Origin: Planktomarina temperata RCA23
GTDB lineage: Bacteria > Pseudomonadota > Alphaproteobacteria > Rhodobacterales > Rhodobacteraceae
Assembly (NCBI RefSeq): GCF_000738435.1
Contig: NZ_CP003984.1
Coordinates: 3,100,001-3,164,000, forward strand
Direction of reading: 5' to 3'
Length of the DNA stretch: 64,000 nucleotides
Part shown: positions 25,437-34,686 of the stretch, one piece after another
Position numbering within the stretch: position 1 is the first letter of the stretch
How the letters are laid out: every line of letters starts with the position of its first letter
The notes under the pieces: model-generated
What the model saw: the letters and a program-made list of their open reading frames with translations, nothing else
Databases searched by the model: none
Told to the model about the DNA's origin: nothing
Translations under genes and position numbers: made by a program

Positions 25437-25458
25437 TGTGTCAGAATATGTTGACACA
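25437..25458. promoter_or_regulatory. PpsR/CrtJ-type operator between crtA and crtI
   Basis: TGT(25439-25441)-N12-ACA(25454-25456) sits within a near-ideal inverted repeat TGTGTCA (25437-25443) / TGACACA (25452-25458) with an 8-base spacer. The consensus for the PpsR/CrtJ repressors is TGT-N12-ACA. A TTGACA hexamer (25451-25456) overlaps the right arm. Position, 20 bases before crtA and 74 bases before crtI, fits control of both. Confidence 0.85.
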
Positions 25459-25531
25459 TTATCCTTGCATTGGGAAGCTCATAAGACCTATGGTTGTAAA
25501 TAATTCTAGACAGATGGCGGGCGAGAAATTT

Positions 25532-27076
25532 ATGACCAACCCTGATCAAAGCACCCAAGACAACCGCGCGGTTGTGATTGGCGCCGGCCTGGGCGGGCTG
25601 GCGGCAGCGATGCGGTTGGGCGCAAAGGGCTATGCGGTCACTGTGTTGGACAAGCTTGATCGTGTTGGCGGCCGTGGCTCCTCAGTCACACAAGATGGTC
25701 ACCGATTTGATTTGGGGCCGACGATTGTCACTATGCCGAAAGTGTTTGAATCCCTCTGGGCCGCCTGTGGTCGAGATTTTCACGCAGATGTAGATCTGCG
25801 ACCGCTCGAGCCCTTCTATGAGATTCGTTGGCCGGATGGGTCATATTTTCGGGCCAGCGGCGATGATGAGAAAATGCAATCCGAGGTCCAGAGGCTGAAC
25901 CCTGCGGATTTGCCGGGCTACAAACGCTTTTTGAAAGACTCGCAGAAACGCTATATCATCGGCTATGAGGGCATGGTGGCCGAGCCCATGCACCGGCTTT
26001 GGGAAACCCTAAAAGTCCTGCCGACATTTGCCATGCTGCGCGCGGATCGTTCAATTTATGGTCTGGCCGCGCGGCGCGTCAAGGATGAGCGGCTCAGAAT
26101 GGCCCTCTCCTTTCACCCCTTGTTCATCGGTGGCGACCCGATGCATGTCACCTCAATCTATGCTTTGGTGGCGCATTTGGAAAAAACTTATGGTGTGCAT
26201 TACGCGATGGGCGGGGTGCAACAGATTGCGGATGCCATGGCCGCAGTGGTGCGCGCCCAAGGCGGGCAAATTCACCAAAACGCGGTCGCGGATGAAATTC
26301 TTATCAAGAACGGGGCTGCGCAAGCGGTTGTTCTCACCGACGGCCAAAGGTTCGATGCGCCATTGATTGTAAGCAATGCCGATGCCGGTCATACCTATGA
26401 TCACCTCCTGCGCAAACACAGCCGTCGACGCTGGACGACCGGAAAACTTGCGCGCAAGCGCTGGTCAATGGGCTTATTCGTTTGGTATTTTGGAACGCGG
26501 GGAACCGCGGGCCGATGGGCGGATGTGGGGCATCATACGATCGCCAATGGACCACGCTATAAGGGCCTGTTGCGAGACATCTTTCTCAAAGGCCGTTTGT
26601 CGGACGACATGAGCCTCTATATCCACAGGCCATCTGTGACCGACCCAAGTGTCGCGCCCGCGGGGGATGATACATTCTATGTACTATCACCCGTCCCACA
26701 TTTGGGCTGGAAGAACAAAGTCGATTGGCAAAAGGAGATGCCGATCTACCGCGCCAAGGTGGCCGCCGAAGTGGAGAAATTGATGCCCGGCTTCGAAGCC
26801 TGCATTTCAACGGAAACAATTTTCACGCCCGAAACCTTTGAGGATCGCTATCTCAGCCCGCATGGCGCAGGATTTTCCATTGAGCCGCGCATTCTGCAGA
26901 GCGCTTGGTTCCGACCCCATAACGTGAGCGAAGAAGCCCGCGGCCTCTATCTTGTTGGCGCAGGAACGCATCCGGGCGCCGGGCTGCCTGGCGTCATCTC
27001 CAGCGCAGAGGTCTTGTCAAAACTTGTGCCCGATGCGCCGGTTGCACAGAGCAAAACAAGGATGGCCGCTGAATGA
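25532..27076 (+). CDS. crtI: Phytoene desaturase CrtI
   Basis: Protein of 514 residues with the N-terminal FAD-binding motif VIGAGLGGLAAAMRLGAKG (15-33) and the C-terminal bacterial phytoene dehydrogenase signature near 470-495 (LYLVGAGTHPGAGLPGVISS). In purple bacteria CrtI makes neurosporene from phytoene in three desaturations. Start 25532 is preferred; in-frame ATGs at 25436, 25493 and 25514 would add residues with no similarity and overlap the operator. It overlaps crtB by 4 bases (ATGA). Confidence 0.95.
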   Translation: MTNPDQSTQDNRAVVIGAGLGGLAAAMRLGAKGYAVTVLDKLDRVGGRGSSVTQDGHRFDLGPTIVTMPKVFESLWAACGRDFHADVDLRPLEPFYEIRWPDGSYFRASGDDEKMQSEVQRLNPADLPGYKRFLKDSQKRYIIGYEGMVAEPMHRLWETLKVLPTFAMLRADRSIYGLAARRVKDERLRMALSFHPLFIGGDPMHVTSIYALVAHLEKTYGVHYAMGGVQQIADAMAAVVRAQGGQIHQNAVADEILIKNGAAQAVVLTDGQRFDAPLIVSNADAGHTYDHLLRKHSRRRWTTGKLARKRWSMGLFVWYFGTRGTAGRWADVGHHTIANGPRYKGLLRDIFLKGRLSDDMSLYIHRPSVTDPSVAPAGDDTFYVLSPVPHLGWKNKVDWQKEMPIYRAKVAAEVEKLMPGFEACISTETIFTPETFEDRYLSPHGAGFSIEPRILQSAWFRPHNVSEEARGLYLVGAGTHPGAGLPGVISSAEVLSKLVPDAPVAQSKTRMAAE

Positions 27077-28113
27077 TACGCGCTGATGATCTGGAGCATT
27101 GCCGCAACGTGATCCGCACCGGGTCATTGTCTTTTCATGCTGCATCAAAATTATTGCCCGCCTCCGTCCGTGATCCGGCCTTGGCGCTTTATGCCTTTTG
27201 CCGATTGGCCGATGACGAAGTGGATGAGGGGCAGAACAAGACCCGCGCCGTGATTGAATTGCAAGAACGGTTGGCACTTGTCTATGCGGGACGACCGCGC
27301 AATGCCCCCGAGGATCGGGCCTTTGCTTCAGTGGTGGAGGATTTCGAAATGCCAGCCGCCCTGCCCGAAGCTCTGCTTGAAGGTTTGGCATGGGACGCAA
27401 TGGAGCACCGCTATTCCAGCCTCTCGGACCTGCGCGGCTATTGCGCCCGCGTGGCCTCGGCCGTGGGTGCAATGATGTGTGTCTTGATGCGCGTGCGCGA
27501 TGCAGACGCATTGGCGCGGGCTTGCGATCTAGGTGTGGCGATGCAGCTGACAAATATTGCGCGGGATGTGGGCGAGGATGCACGGGCAGGACGAATTTAC
27601 CTGCCACTTGAGTGGATCGATGCTGAAGGGCTTGATCCGCAGCAAGTTTTGAGCGTGACCGAGGCGACGCCAGAACTGCGCCGTATGGTTAAAAAACTAT
27701 TATCCGAGGCCCATGCGCTCTATGTGAGATCCGAGGCCGGCGTTGCCGCATTACCGCTGAATGCCCGTACGGGAATCTATGCGGCCCGTTATATTTATGA
27801 CGCAATCGGTCAAGCCGTGGCCCGCAATCACTATGATTCCATCACCCACCGGGGCCGAACAACTAAAGCACAGAAAATGGCGCTTCTTGCGAAATCGTCG
27901 CTCCGAACAGCCGCAGGTTTGGTCATGCCAAGGTCCCCAGTGCTCTACGCGCGACCGCTGCCGGAGGTTCAGTTTTTAGTTGATGCCGTGGCCATCAACG
28001 AACGCCACGCCATGTCATGGGGCCAAGGGCATACCGGCGCTTTTATTGCCGCCATGGCCGAGCTGAAACGCAAAGAACGTGCCCAATCCAGCGGCGCTAT
28101 GCTCGCAGAATAG
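27073..28113 (+). CDS. crtB: Phytoene synthase CrtB
   Basis: Protein of 346 residues with the two Asp-rich prenyl-binding motifs of squalene/phytoene synthases, DDEVDE near 48-53 and DVGED in QLTNIARDVGEDARAGRIYL, plus a YCARVASAVGAMM helix. It condenses two geranylgeranyl diphosphates to 15-cis-phytoene. It follows crtI without a gap and is convergent with crtC; the two stop codons are adjacent and no terminator hairpin is visible between them. Confidence 0.95.
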   Translation: MIRADDLEHCRNVIRTGSLSFHAASKLLPASVRDPALALYAFCRLADDEVDEGQNKTRAVIELQERLALVYAGRPRNAPEDRAFASVVEDFEMPAALPEALLEGLAWDAMEHRYSSLSDLRGYCARVASAVGAMMCVLMRVRDADALARACDLGVAMQLTNIARDVGEDARAGRIYLPLEWIDAEGLDPQQVLSVTEATPELRRMVKKLLSEAHALYVRSEAGVAALPLNARTGIYAARYIYDAIGQAVARNHYDSITHRGRTTKAQKMALLAKSSLRTAAGLVMPRSPVLYARPLPEVQFLVDAVAINERHAMSWGQGHTGAFIAAMAELKRKERAQSSGAMLAE

Positions 28114-29022
28114 TTAGAATTTCCACTTTGCCCGGCGCGGCACACGGCAAGCCAGCATGGATTTGATGATCGGTGAATCAAAGCGGTTGAGATCGAGCGC
28201 TTCATGCACCCCTTGCACCCGCTCACCATTCAGCACGGTTTCGACAACGGATCGGGAGTAAAATGGTGCGTCGAGCATGGATTTGATCTGCTTTGGTCGA
28301 TGCCCTGGATCAGCACGGGTGGCGCGGGGAAGAGCCCAGAGCGTTCGGTTGAAGCGCGCAGATCCCGGCGCCGAAACATGCGCGGCCTGGCCGTCCGGGG
28401 TAAATCCAATAGCCGCCTCCAAGCGCGTACCATCGCGGCGCTCAGCATCATAAAAACAAGTGGCCCCGGATTGAGTCGGATACCGCGCCCAGGTCCAAGA
28501 GCTGAAATCCTCCTCTAGGGCGCGTGTGCCAAAGTTGCTGTCAAAATAGCCATGCCCATCAAACTGCCAGCCCTCCGCCTCTAGATCGACAGAAATACGC
28601 GCAATTGGAGCAAACGGACGCCAGACATGGGCCCCATCAGCTGTGAGTGGCAATTCAATTTGTGTGAGGGCCGGCGGGGTCAAAGTGATCTGTCCCCGCA
28701 TTCTAGAAATGATGGGCAATGAAGATATTTCATCCACATCAATCACCAATTGCTTTCCGGTCCAATGCAGAGACGATGGGCCAATGGTGAGCATGTCCGA
28801 AGTTTGCCGCAACGCTGTCTGGCCACGGTCTGTCATGGAAAAGCGGCCACCTCGACCATAGGTTGCAACATTGATGCAGCAATGATTGCCAGGATTCCCA
28901 CGGCCCGACCAAGCATACCATGGCGAGAAGACCGAACCGATAAAGCCGATGACAGAAACGGCACGCTTGCCATCATCGCTGACGCCATCAATATACCACC
29001 AGGCATAGCCACCTGGCGGCAC
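28114..29022 (-). CDS. crtC: Acyclic carotenoid 1,2-hydratase CrtC
   Basis: Product of about 302 residues with the CrtC signature VPPGGYAWWYIDGVSDDGKR, GFIGSVFSPWYAWSGRG and a C-terminal AFYSRSVVETVLNGERVQGVHEALDLNRF stretch (quoted piecewise: FYSRSVVET, GVHEALDLNRF). CrtC adds water to neurosporene to form hydroxyneurosporene. The start is uncertain: GTG 29022 is the only standard start near crtD, but conserved PHFDIE residues precede it in frame and no ATG, GTG or TTG is available upstream until deep within crtD. A rare start codon may be used. The crtD stop lies 2 bases from GTG 29022. Confidence 0.85.
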   Translation of the reverse strand: MPPGGYAWWYIDGVSDDGKRAVSVIGFIGSVFSPWYAWSGRGNPGNHCCINVATYGRGGRFSMTDRGQTALRQTSDMLTIGPSSLHWTGKQLVIDVDEISSLPIISRMRGQITLTPPALTQIELPLTADGAHVWRPFAPIARISVDLEAEGWQFDGHGYFDSNFGTRALEEDFSSWTWARYPTQSGATCFYDAERRDGTRLEAAIGFTPDGQAAHVSAPGSARFNRTLWALPRATRADPGHRPKQIKSMLDAPFYSRSVVETVLNGERVQGVHEALDLNRFDSPIIKSMLACRVPRRAKWKF

Positions 29023-29024
29023 CT

Positions 29025-30500
29025 CTATGTCAAAGTGAGGTCGCTCAAGATCGCCGCGGCCGCATGCTTGGCGGAGAGTGTCGCCATCGGCACCCCGGCC
29101 CCCGGATGCGCTCCCCCGCCCACCAAATATAGTCCCTTGGTTTTCGTTCTGGCGGTTGGACGCGCGAAGGCCGCCATCATTCCATGCGGAGATCGCCCGT
29201 AGAGGGATCCGTCCGAGCCCGGAAACATCTGCGCGAAATCCTCGGTCATCGTCAGTGTGCTCGGCGGTGGGCGCGGTGTGAAGCTCAGCCCGTGACGCGT
29301 GAGGTGATCTAGAAGTATTGTCTGACATTGTTCGCGAACCTTCTGTGAGGGGACTGCCGTTGCTGCGCTGGGCGGATGGTTTAGGATTATTTCAAATCGC
29401 TCTTGCCCACCGGGCGTTGTGGATCCAAACCGATCTTGAGCACAAATATAGAGCGTTGGATCATGTTGCGGTGCACCCTGCGCCAATGGCCTATACTCCT
29501 GATCTGGATCCGCCGCGAAAAGCACATTATGCGCCGCGAGCGGCAGGCCTTGGACTTGCGCAGCGAAGCTCATGACATGGGCCGAAAGGCTGCGCGGCAT
29601 CGTCGCTTGAGGGGCGGTGGCGGCGCTGGCCTCGGGCCCCAAGAGCCCGCGGGCCAGGGCATTTGGATCCCCATTGAACAAGACCGCATCGCAGGACAGG
29701 AAACGGCCATCGCATTCAAGGTGATATTGGCCCGAGCCGCCATGCTCAAACTTTGTGACACAGCTATCATAATGAAATTCAGCACCCAGAGTCTTGGCAC
29801 AGGCCTCCATGCCATAGGCCAATTGTTTCATGCCACCTTTGACATGCCAAACACCCAGGCTTTCCACATGCCAGATCAAGGCAAGCAGCGCTGGCGAGGC
29901 CTGCGGCAGGCCACCGATATAGGTGGCATAGCGGGCGAAAAGCTGTGCCAGCCGCGGCTCGGAAAACCTGCGCGCGAGCGATTGGGCCAAAGACCGCAGC
30001 GGATCCATCCGCATAACTGTGGCGGGAGATCTCAGCATCACCGGAATCATCTTACGCAACGCCGGCGCTGCCGATTGCATCATCGGATCATTGAGCTGCT
30101 CAAACAGATACTGCGCATCACGCGAAAAGCGGTGAAACTCAGCCGCCGCCGCCGCGCCAAAACTGTGACGCACATTTTCCAAACTGGCCTGGCGATCGCG
30201 CATGAGGTCCAAGCGCGTGCCGTCGCGCCAAAAATGACGGGCCAAGATGTCTTCTTGTATCAGCGTAGCGTAATCAGCCAATTGGCAGCCAACCTCGCGA
30301 AAAAGCGCCTCAAACACAGGTTTCATGGTTAAAACTGTTGGGCCCGCATCGATCATACCGGCGGCAGAGGGCAAGCTGCGCATTTTGCCTCCGGGGGTGG
30401 CTTGACGCTCGAGAACTGTCACCTTCACGCCGCCATGGGCCAGCCGCATTGCGGCCGCGAGACCTCCTATGCCGGCTCCGATAATGGCGACGTGCTGCAT
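29025..30500 (-). CDS. crtD: Hydroxyneurosporene (methoxyneurosporene) desaturase CrtD
   Basis: Protein of 491 residues with an N-terminal FAD site VAIIGAGIGGLAAAMRLAHG and a C-terminal LYLVGGGAHPGAGVPMATLS signature of the CrtI/CrtD family. CrtD introduces the C-3,4 double bond in the spheroidene pathway. ATG 30500 is supported by AAGGAGG 8 bases upstream; ATG 30518 would add six residues. The gene precedes crtC, whose 5' end it overlaps or abuts. Its promoter contains two PpsR-type sites. Confidence 0.93.
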   Translation of the reverse strand: MQHVAIIGAGIGGLAAAMRLAHGGVKVTVLERQATPGGKMRSLPSAAGMIDAGPTVLTMKPVFEALFREVGCQLADYATLIQEDILARHFWRDGTRLDLMRDRQASLENVRHSFGAAAAAEFHRFSRDAQYLFEQLNDPMMQSAAPALRKMIPVMLRSPATVMRMDPLRSLAQSLARRFSEPRLAQLFARYATYIGGLPQASPALLALIWHVESLGVWHVKGGMKQLAYGMEACAKTLGAEFHYDSCVTKFEHGGSGQYHLECDGRFLSCDAVLFNGDPNALARGLLGPEASAATAPQATMPRSLSAHVMSFAAQVQGLPLAAHNVLFAADPDQEYRPLAQGAPQHDPTLYICAQDRFGSTTPGGQERFEIILNHPPSAATAVPSQKVREQCQTILLDHLTRHGLSFTPRPPPSTLTMTEDFAQMFPGSDGSLYGRSPHGMMAAFARPTARTKTKGLYLVGGGAHPGAGVPMATLSAKHAAAAILSDLTLT

Positions 30501-30546
30501 CTCACATGCCTCCTTCACAGCTTTCGATTGACAGATCCGCTTGATG

Positions 30547-30589
30547 TGTCCATTCTAGTTTACATTACATATGTCATCAAGAGATTACA
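30547..30589. promoter_or_regulatory. Tandem PpsR/CrtJ operators and crtD promoter between crtD and crtE
   Basis: Two exact TGT-N12-ACA sites: TGT 30547-49 to ACA 30562-64, and TGT 30572-74 to ACA 30587-89, 25 bases apart. On the minus strand TTGATG (30580-30575) and TAGAAT (30557-30552) with a 17-base spacer form a good sigma70-type promoter for crtD; each hexamer lies inside one operator. A TTGACA at 30528-30533 on the plus strand could serve crtE. Competition between PpsR and RNA polymerase is the obvious inference. Confidence 0.85.
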
Positions 30590-30623
30590 TTTTTGAATGG
30601 CTTTTGAATGTGAGGACGAGATC

Positions 30624-31511
30624 ATGGGGTTTAGTACCCGAATTGAAGCGGCGATATCAGATGCCGTAAACTTGGGGCAAACCGCCCCGTCCCCTGCCAA
30701 ACTTGCCTCTGCATTGCGCTATGCGGTCAGCCCCGGTGGCGCGCGTATTCGCCCAACCATCTTAATGAGTGTCGCCGCGGCCTGCGGTGATGATCGCCCA
30801 GAATTGACCAATGCGGCCGCGGCCGCTTTAGAATGTATTCACTGCGCCTCTTTGGTGCATGATGATCTGCCGTGCTTTGACGATGCTGAAACGCGGCGGG
30901 GCAAACCCTCCCTTCACCGTGCTTATAGTGAGCCGCTTGCGGTTTTGGCTGGCGACAGTCTCATCGTGATGGCTTTTCAAATTCTCACGCGCCATGCCTC
31001 CATTGATCCACAGCGCGCAATTGGGTTGATGAACATCCTGGCCGAGCAGACCGGAATGCCCAATGGCATATGCGCCGGACAGGGCTGGGAAAGTGAGCAA
31101 AAAATAGATTTGCGTGCCTATCACAGAGCAAAAACTGGTGCCCTTTTCGTCGCCGCAACGCAAATGGGCGCGATTGCTGCTGGCCAAGATGGTGCACAAT
31201 GGGATGAGCTGGGATCTCGTATTGGCGAAGCCTTTCAAGTGGCCGATGACCTACGCGATGCGCTTTACAATGAAGCCGAGTTGGGCAAGCCCGCCGGGCA
31301 AGACGACCTGCATGGGCGGCCAAACGCGGTTGCGGAATACGGCATCGAGGGCGCGATTTCCCATATGAAAAATATCTTAGGCGGCGCCATCTCTTCTATT
31401 CCGCGCTGCCCCGGCGAAGCCATGTTGGCCAAAATGGTCAATGCCCAAGCAGAAATGTTAACTCCCGTGAAATGGCGCAGCAAACACTCAAATCTTCACC
31501 CTGGTGAGTAA
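30624..31511 (+). CDS. crtE: Geranylgeranyl diphosphate synthase CrtE
   Basis: Protein of 295 residues with both aspartate-rich motifs of trans-prenyl synthases: first HDDLPCFDDAETRRGKPS, second VADDLRD. It extends farnesyl diphosphate to C20 for phytoene and for the bacteriochlorophyll phytyl tail. ATG 30624 (GAGGACGAG upstream) is chosen over ATG 30597, which lies within 8 bases of an operator. It is first gene of the long crtEF-bchCXYZ-puf superoperon and overlaps crtF by one base (TAATG). Confidence 0.92.
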   Translation: MGFSTRIEAAISDAVNLGQTAPSPAKLASALRYAVSPGGARIRPTILMSVAAACGDDRPELTNAAAAALECIHCASLVHDDLPCFDDAETRRGKPSLHRAYSEPLAVLAGDSLIVMAFQILTRHASIDPQRAIGLMNILAEQTGMPNGICAGQGWESEQKIDLRAYHRAKTGALFVAATQMGAIAAGQDGAQWDELGSRIGEAFQVADDLRDALYNEAELGKPAGQDDLHGRPNAVAEYGIEGAISHMKNILGGAISSIPRCPGEAMLAKMVNAQAEMLTPVKWRSKHSNLHPGE

Positions 31512-32656
31512 TGCCGGGTGAACGTGAGGCCGGCGGGTGGTATGGGATTTCCGGATGGTCAAACCGTCTGATTGCCTCGCGCAAATTCCAAAAATGGGCG
31601 GCAAAAAGTTTCTTAACTCGGCGGATGGTTCGACGTGAAGGCGCCGCATTATTTGGTCTTTTGGCCGGGTTTTGCCACTCACAAGTTCTTATGGCGCTGG
31701 TACAATTCGATATCTTCAACCTTTTGTTAAACGGTCCAAAAACACTTGAGGAGCTTGCCGAGACTTGCAAAGTGCCACAGGACCGGATGACAATTTTGTT
31801 GCGGGCAGCTGTGGCCTTAAAACTATTGCGCTCCAAGGGCGGCGGACGCTTTGCATTGAGCAAAACCAGCGCAGCTTTGCTCGGAGTGCCGGGTCTAAGT
31901 GATATGATCCGGCACCACGATGTCCTCTATCGCGATCTGTCTGATCCAGCTGCTTTTTTCCGAGGCGAGACCCAAACAGAGCTGGCCGATTTTTGGCCCT
32001 ATGTGTTTGGTGGAGAGATGGAGCCGCAAGCGGCCAAAACCTATTCCGATTTGATGGCCCGCAGTCAAGAATTGGTCGCAGAAGATACGCTGCGCAGCCT
32101 CGATCTGTCCACCGTGGGCACATTGCTTGACGTTGGCGGTGGCTCTGGCGCTTTTCTCGAGCATGTCGGTCGGGCGCATCCACATGTGAAATTGATGTTG
32201 TTCGACCTGGAACAGGTCGCGCCCACCGCCGCTCCGAGATTCGCGGCCGCAGGCATGGATGACCGCGCGCAGATTGCCTGTGGGTCATTTAAAACAGACG
32301 CCATTCCCGAAGGCGCCGATTCTATCAGCTTGATCCGGGTGCTATACGACCATACCGATGAGACCGTGGCGATGCTTTTGGCCAAATGCTGGGCGAGCCT
32401 GCCCGTGGGGGGGCGGCTGATTATCTCTGAACCTATGTCCGGGGGCGCCTGCCCGGAACCGGCTGGCGATGTCTATTTCGCCCTTTACACATTGGCGATG
32501 CGCACGGGAAAAACGCGCTCAATTCAGGAAATTTCGGCGCTTTGTCGCCAAGCCGGCTTTGACATCATCAAGACTCCAAAACCCGCCCGCGCCTTTGTCA
32601 CACGCTGTCTAGAGGCCCGTAAAGTTGCTTCTGCCTCAGCTGTCAATATTAGTTGA
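31511..32656 (+). CDS. crtF: Demethylspheroidene O-methyltransferase CrtF
   Basis: Protein of 381 residues: an N-terminal dimerisation/winged-helix region (EELAETCKVPQDRMTILLRAAV split around 80-100) and a C-terminal Rossmann methyltransferase domain with the S-adenosylmethionine loop TLLDVGGGSGAFLEHV. It methylates the 1-hydroxyl of demethylspheroidene. The last codons and the stop overlap the first of two PpsR sites that control bchC, so regulatory DNA is embedded in the coding end. Confidence 0.93.
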   Translation: MPGEREAGGWYGISGWSNRLIASRKFQKWAAKSFLTRRMVRREGAALFGLLAGFCHSQVLMALVQFDIFNLLLNGPKTLEELAETCKVPQDRMTILLRAAVALKLLRSKGGGRFALSKTSAALLGVPGLSDMIRHHDVLYRDLSDPAAFFRGETQTELADFWPYVFGGEMEPQAAKTYSDLMARSQELVAEDTLRSLDLSTVGTLLDVGGGSGAFLEHVGRAHPHVKLMLFDLEQVAPTAAPRFAAAGMDDRAQIACGSFKTDAIPEGADSISLIRVLYDHTDETVAMLLAKCWASLPVGGRLIISEPMSGGACPEPAGDVYFALYTLAMRTGKTRSIQEISALCRQAGFDIIKTPKPARAFVTRCLEARKVASASAVNIS

Positions 32657-32684
32657 CAGTTAAATGTGTCACTTTTAAAGTACA
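32641..32684 (+). promoter_or_regulatory. bchC promoter with two PpsR/CrtJ operators
   Basis: TGT 32641-43 to ACA 32656-58 (arms TGTCA/TGACA) and TGT 32667-69 to ACA 32682-84 are exact TGT-N12-ACA sites 26 bases apart. A perfect -35 TTGACA (32653-32658) and TAAAGT (32676-32681, 4 of 6 to TATAAT) are 17 bases apart: the first operator covers the -35, the second the -10. The arrangement matches the classical bchC promoter of Rhodobacter. Confidence 0.88.
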
Positions 32685-32743
32685 ATACATGAGAAATTTC
32701 AAACTGGCATATCCCAGTTATGAAATCCAAAGGGAGCTTTGCT

Positions 32744-33685
32744 GTGCAGACAACTGCTGTCGTCTTAAATGGGCCCAGAGATATCCGTCTCGATACGCTC
32801 ACTGTGGCTGCGCCACAGGCGAAAGACTTGGTTGTGCAAATTAAGCATTCCGGCATTTCGACGGGAACTGAAAAACTGTTTTGGTCCGGACAAATGCCCC
32901 CTTTCCCAGGGATGGGCTACCCGCTTGTGCCGGGATATGAAGCAACCGGTGAAGTGGTTGAAGCGCCGCAGTCCAGCGCCTTTAAACCCGGAGATACGGT
33001 CTTTGTACCCGGTGCCAATTGCTATGATGGCGCTTTTGGGCTTTTTGGCGGCGCCGCACGTTATCTGGTCAGCAATGAAGATCGCGTTACAAAATTGGAC
33101 GGGGCGATGGGCGCGGAAGGGGCTTTGTTGGCCCTGGCGGCCACGGCCCGTCACGCCATGGCTGGGCCCGGAAAATCCGTACCAGATTTGATCGTCGGTC
33201 ACGGGGTCTTAGGACGCCTGCTGGCCCGCCTCACCGTAGCCGCTGGTGCACCGCCGCCAACAGTTTGGGAAATTGATCCTGCCCGCCGTATGGGCGCTAA
33301 GGGCTATCAGGTCGTGGCGCCAGAAGAGGATCAAAGAAAAGATTACAAATCTATCTATGATGCCTCTGGGTCCACGGATGTCCTGGCTCAATTGATTGGC
33401 CGCCTGTCCAAAGGTGGCGAGATTGTCCTGGCTGGCTTTTACACCGACCCTATAAGCTTCGCCTTTCCACCAGCCTTTATGAAAGAAGCCAAGTTTCGCG
33501 TGGCCGCAGAATGGGACCGCGACGACCTAACCGCAACACGTGCTTTGGTTGAGAGCGGTGCTCTGAGCCTTGGCGGGTTGATCACACATTCATCGTCAGC
33601 AGCCGATGCGCCTGAGGCCTATGAAACGGCCTTTCGGGACTCGTCCTGTCTGAAAATGATGCTCAATTGGGAGAAAACGTCGTGA
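32744..33685 (+). CDS. bchC: Bacteriochlorophyllide a dehydrogenase BchC
   Basis: Protein of 313 residues, a medium-chain dehydrogenase/reductase: [27 protein letters not shown] and a Rossmann region starting near [13 protein letters not shown]. It oxidises the 3-hydroxyethyl group to acetyl. GTG 32744 is preferred (GGGAGC about 8 bases upstream; first strand [12 protein letters not shown]) over the in-frame ATG 32720. It overlaps bchX (GTGA). Confidence 0.93.
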   Translation: MQTTAVVLNGPRDIRLDTLTVAAPQAKDLVVQIKHSGISTGTEKLFWSGQMPPFPGMGYPLVPGYEATGEVVEAPQSSAFKPGDTVFVPGANCYDGAFGLFGGAARYLVSNEDRVTKLDGAMGAEGALLALAATARHAMAGPGKSVPDLIVGHGVLGRLLARLTVAAGAPPPTVWEIDPARRMGAKGYQVVAPEEDQRKDYKSIYDASGSTDVLAQLIGRLSKGGEIVLAGFYTDPISFAFPPAFMKEAKFRVAAEWDRDDLTATRALVESGALSLGGLITHSSSAADAPEAYETAFRDSSCLKMMLNWEKTS

Positions 33686-34686
33686 AAGATGAAGTGCCAA
33701 ATCTGAAGAATTTCGATCAGCGGTTGCGAGATGAAGCCAATGAAGACATCTCCCTTGAGGTGCCACAGGGCGAACCCACCAGCAAAACTCAAATCATTGC
33801 TATCTATGGAAAAGGTGGCATCGGTAAGTCTTTCACCCTGGCCAATTTGAGCCATATGATGGCCGAGCAAGGCAAGCGCGTCTTGCTGATCGGATGCGAT
33901 CCAAAATCAGACACAACCTCCTTGCTCTTCGGAGGCAAGGCCTGCCCCACGATCATCGAAACCTCCGGGCAAAAGAAGATTGCCGGCGAAGAAGTGAAAA
34001 TTGGCGACGTATGCTTCAAACGGGGTGGCGTTTTTGCCATGGAGCTCGGCGGCCCGGAAGTTGGGCGCGGATGCGGTGGCCGTGGGATTATTCACGGATT
34101 CGAATTGCTGGAAAAATTGGGATTCCACGACTGGGACTTCGATTATGTTCTGCTTGATTTCCTAGGGGATGTCGTCTGTGGCGGGTTCGGCCTGCCAATT
34201 GCACGCGATATGGCACAAAAAGTCATCCTGGTGGCCTCCAATGACCTTCAGTCTCTCTATGTGGCCAATAATGTGTGCTCGGCGGTCGAATATTTCCGAA
34301 AGCTTGGCGGAAACGTGGGTGTTGCTGGACTGGTTATCAACAAAGATGATGGCAGTGGTGAGGCCGCGGCTTTTGCCAAGGCTGTCGATATCCCGATTTT
34401 GGCGGCGATTCCACAAGATGATGACCTGCGCAAGAAATCTGCAAACTATCAAATTGTCGGCACCTCCGAATCGCAATGGGGCGCTTTGTTTGGCCAATTG
34501 GGAGAAGCTGTCGGCCTCGCGCCGCCCGTGCGCCCGACGCCGCTGGATCAAGATGGCCTCTTGGCCCTGTTTGACGCCAAAGACACGGGCGGCGATTACC
34601 AGTTAGTGCCCGCCACAGACATGGACATGCGCGGCAAAAAAGCGGCGCCACGCGCCAGTTTAGAAGTGGTATATGATGATGTCTGA
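33682..34686 (+). CDS. bchX: Chlorophyllide a reductase iron protein BchX
   Basis: Protein of 334 residues of the nitrogenase Fe-protein family: P-loop GKGGIGKS (43-50) and the two Cys ligand regions of the bridging 4Fe-4S cluster ([10 protein letters not shown] and [11 protein letters not shown]). It feeds electrons with ATP hydrolysis to BchYZ to reduce the C7-C8 bond of chlorophyllide. GTG 33682, overlapping the bchC stop, is preferred over TTG 33667. It overlaps the start of bchY by 14 bases. Confidence 0.95.
   Translation: MKDEVPNLKNFDQRLRDEANEDISLEVPQGEPTSKTQIIAIYGKGGIGKSFTLANLSHMMAEQGKRVLLIGCDPKSDTTSLLFGGKACPTIIETSGQKKIAGEEVKIGDVCFKRGGVFAMELGGPEVGRGCGGRGIIHGFELLEKLGFHDWDFDYVLLDFLGDVVCGGFGLPIARDMAQKVILVASNDLQSLYVANNVCSAVEYFRKLGGNVGVAGLVINKDDGSGEAAAFAKAVDIPILAAIPQDDDLRKKSANYQIVGTSESQWGALFGQLGEAVGLAPPVRPTPLDQDGLLALFDAKDTGGDYQLVPATDMDMRGKKAAPRASLEVVYDDV

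Noticed and set aside
25436-25531. N-terminal extension of CrtI from ATG 25436
   Set aside because: It would start within the PpsR operator and adds 32 residues with no family match.
29403-30332. Long plus-strand open frame of 309 codons opposite crtD
   Set aside because: Antisense to a strongly conserved flavoprotein gene, with a His/Arg-rich composition typical of shadow frames.
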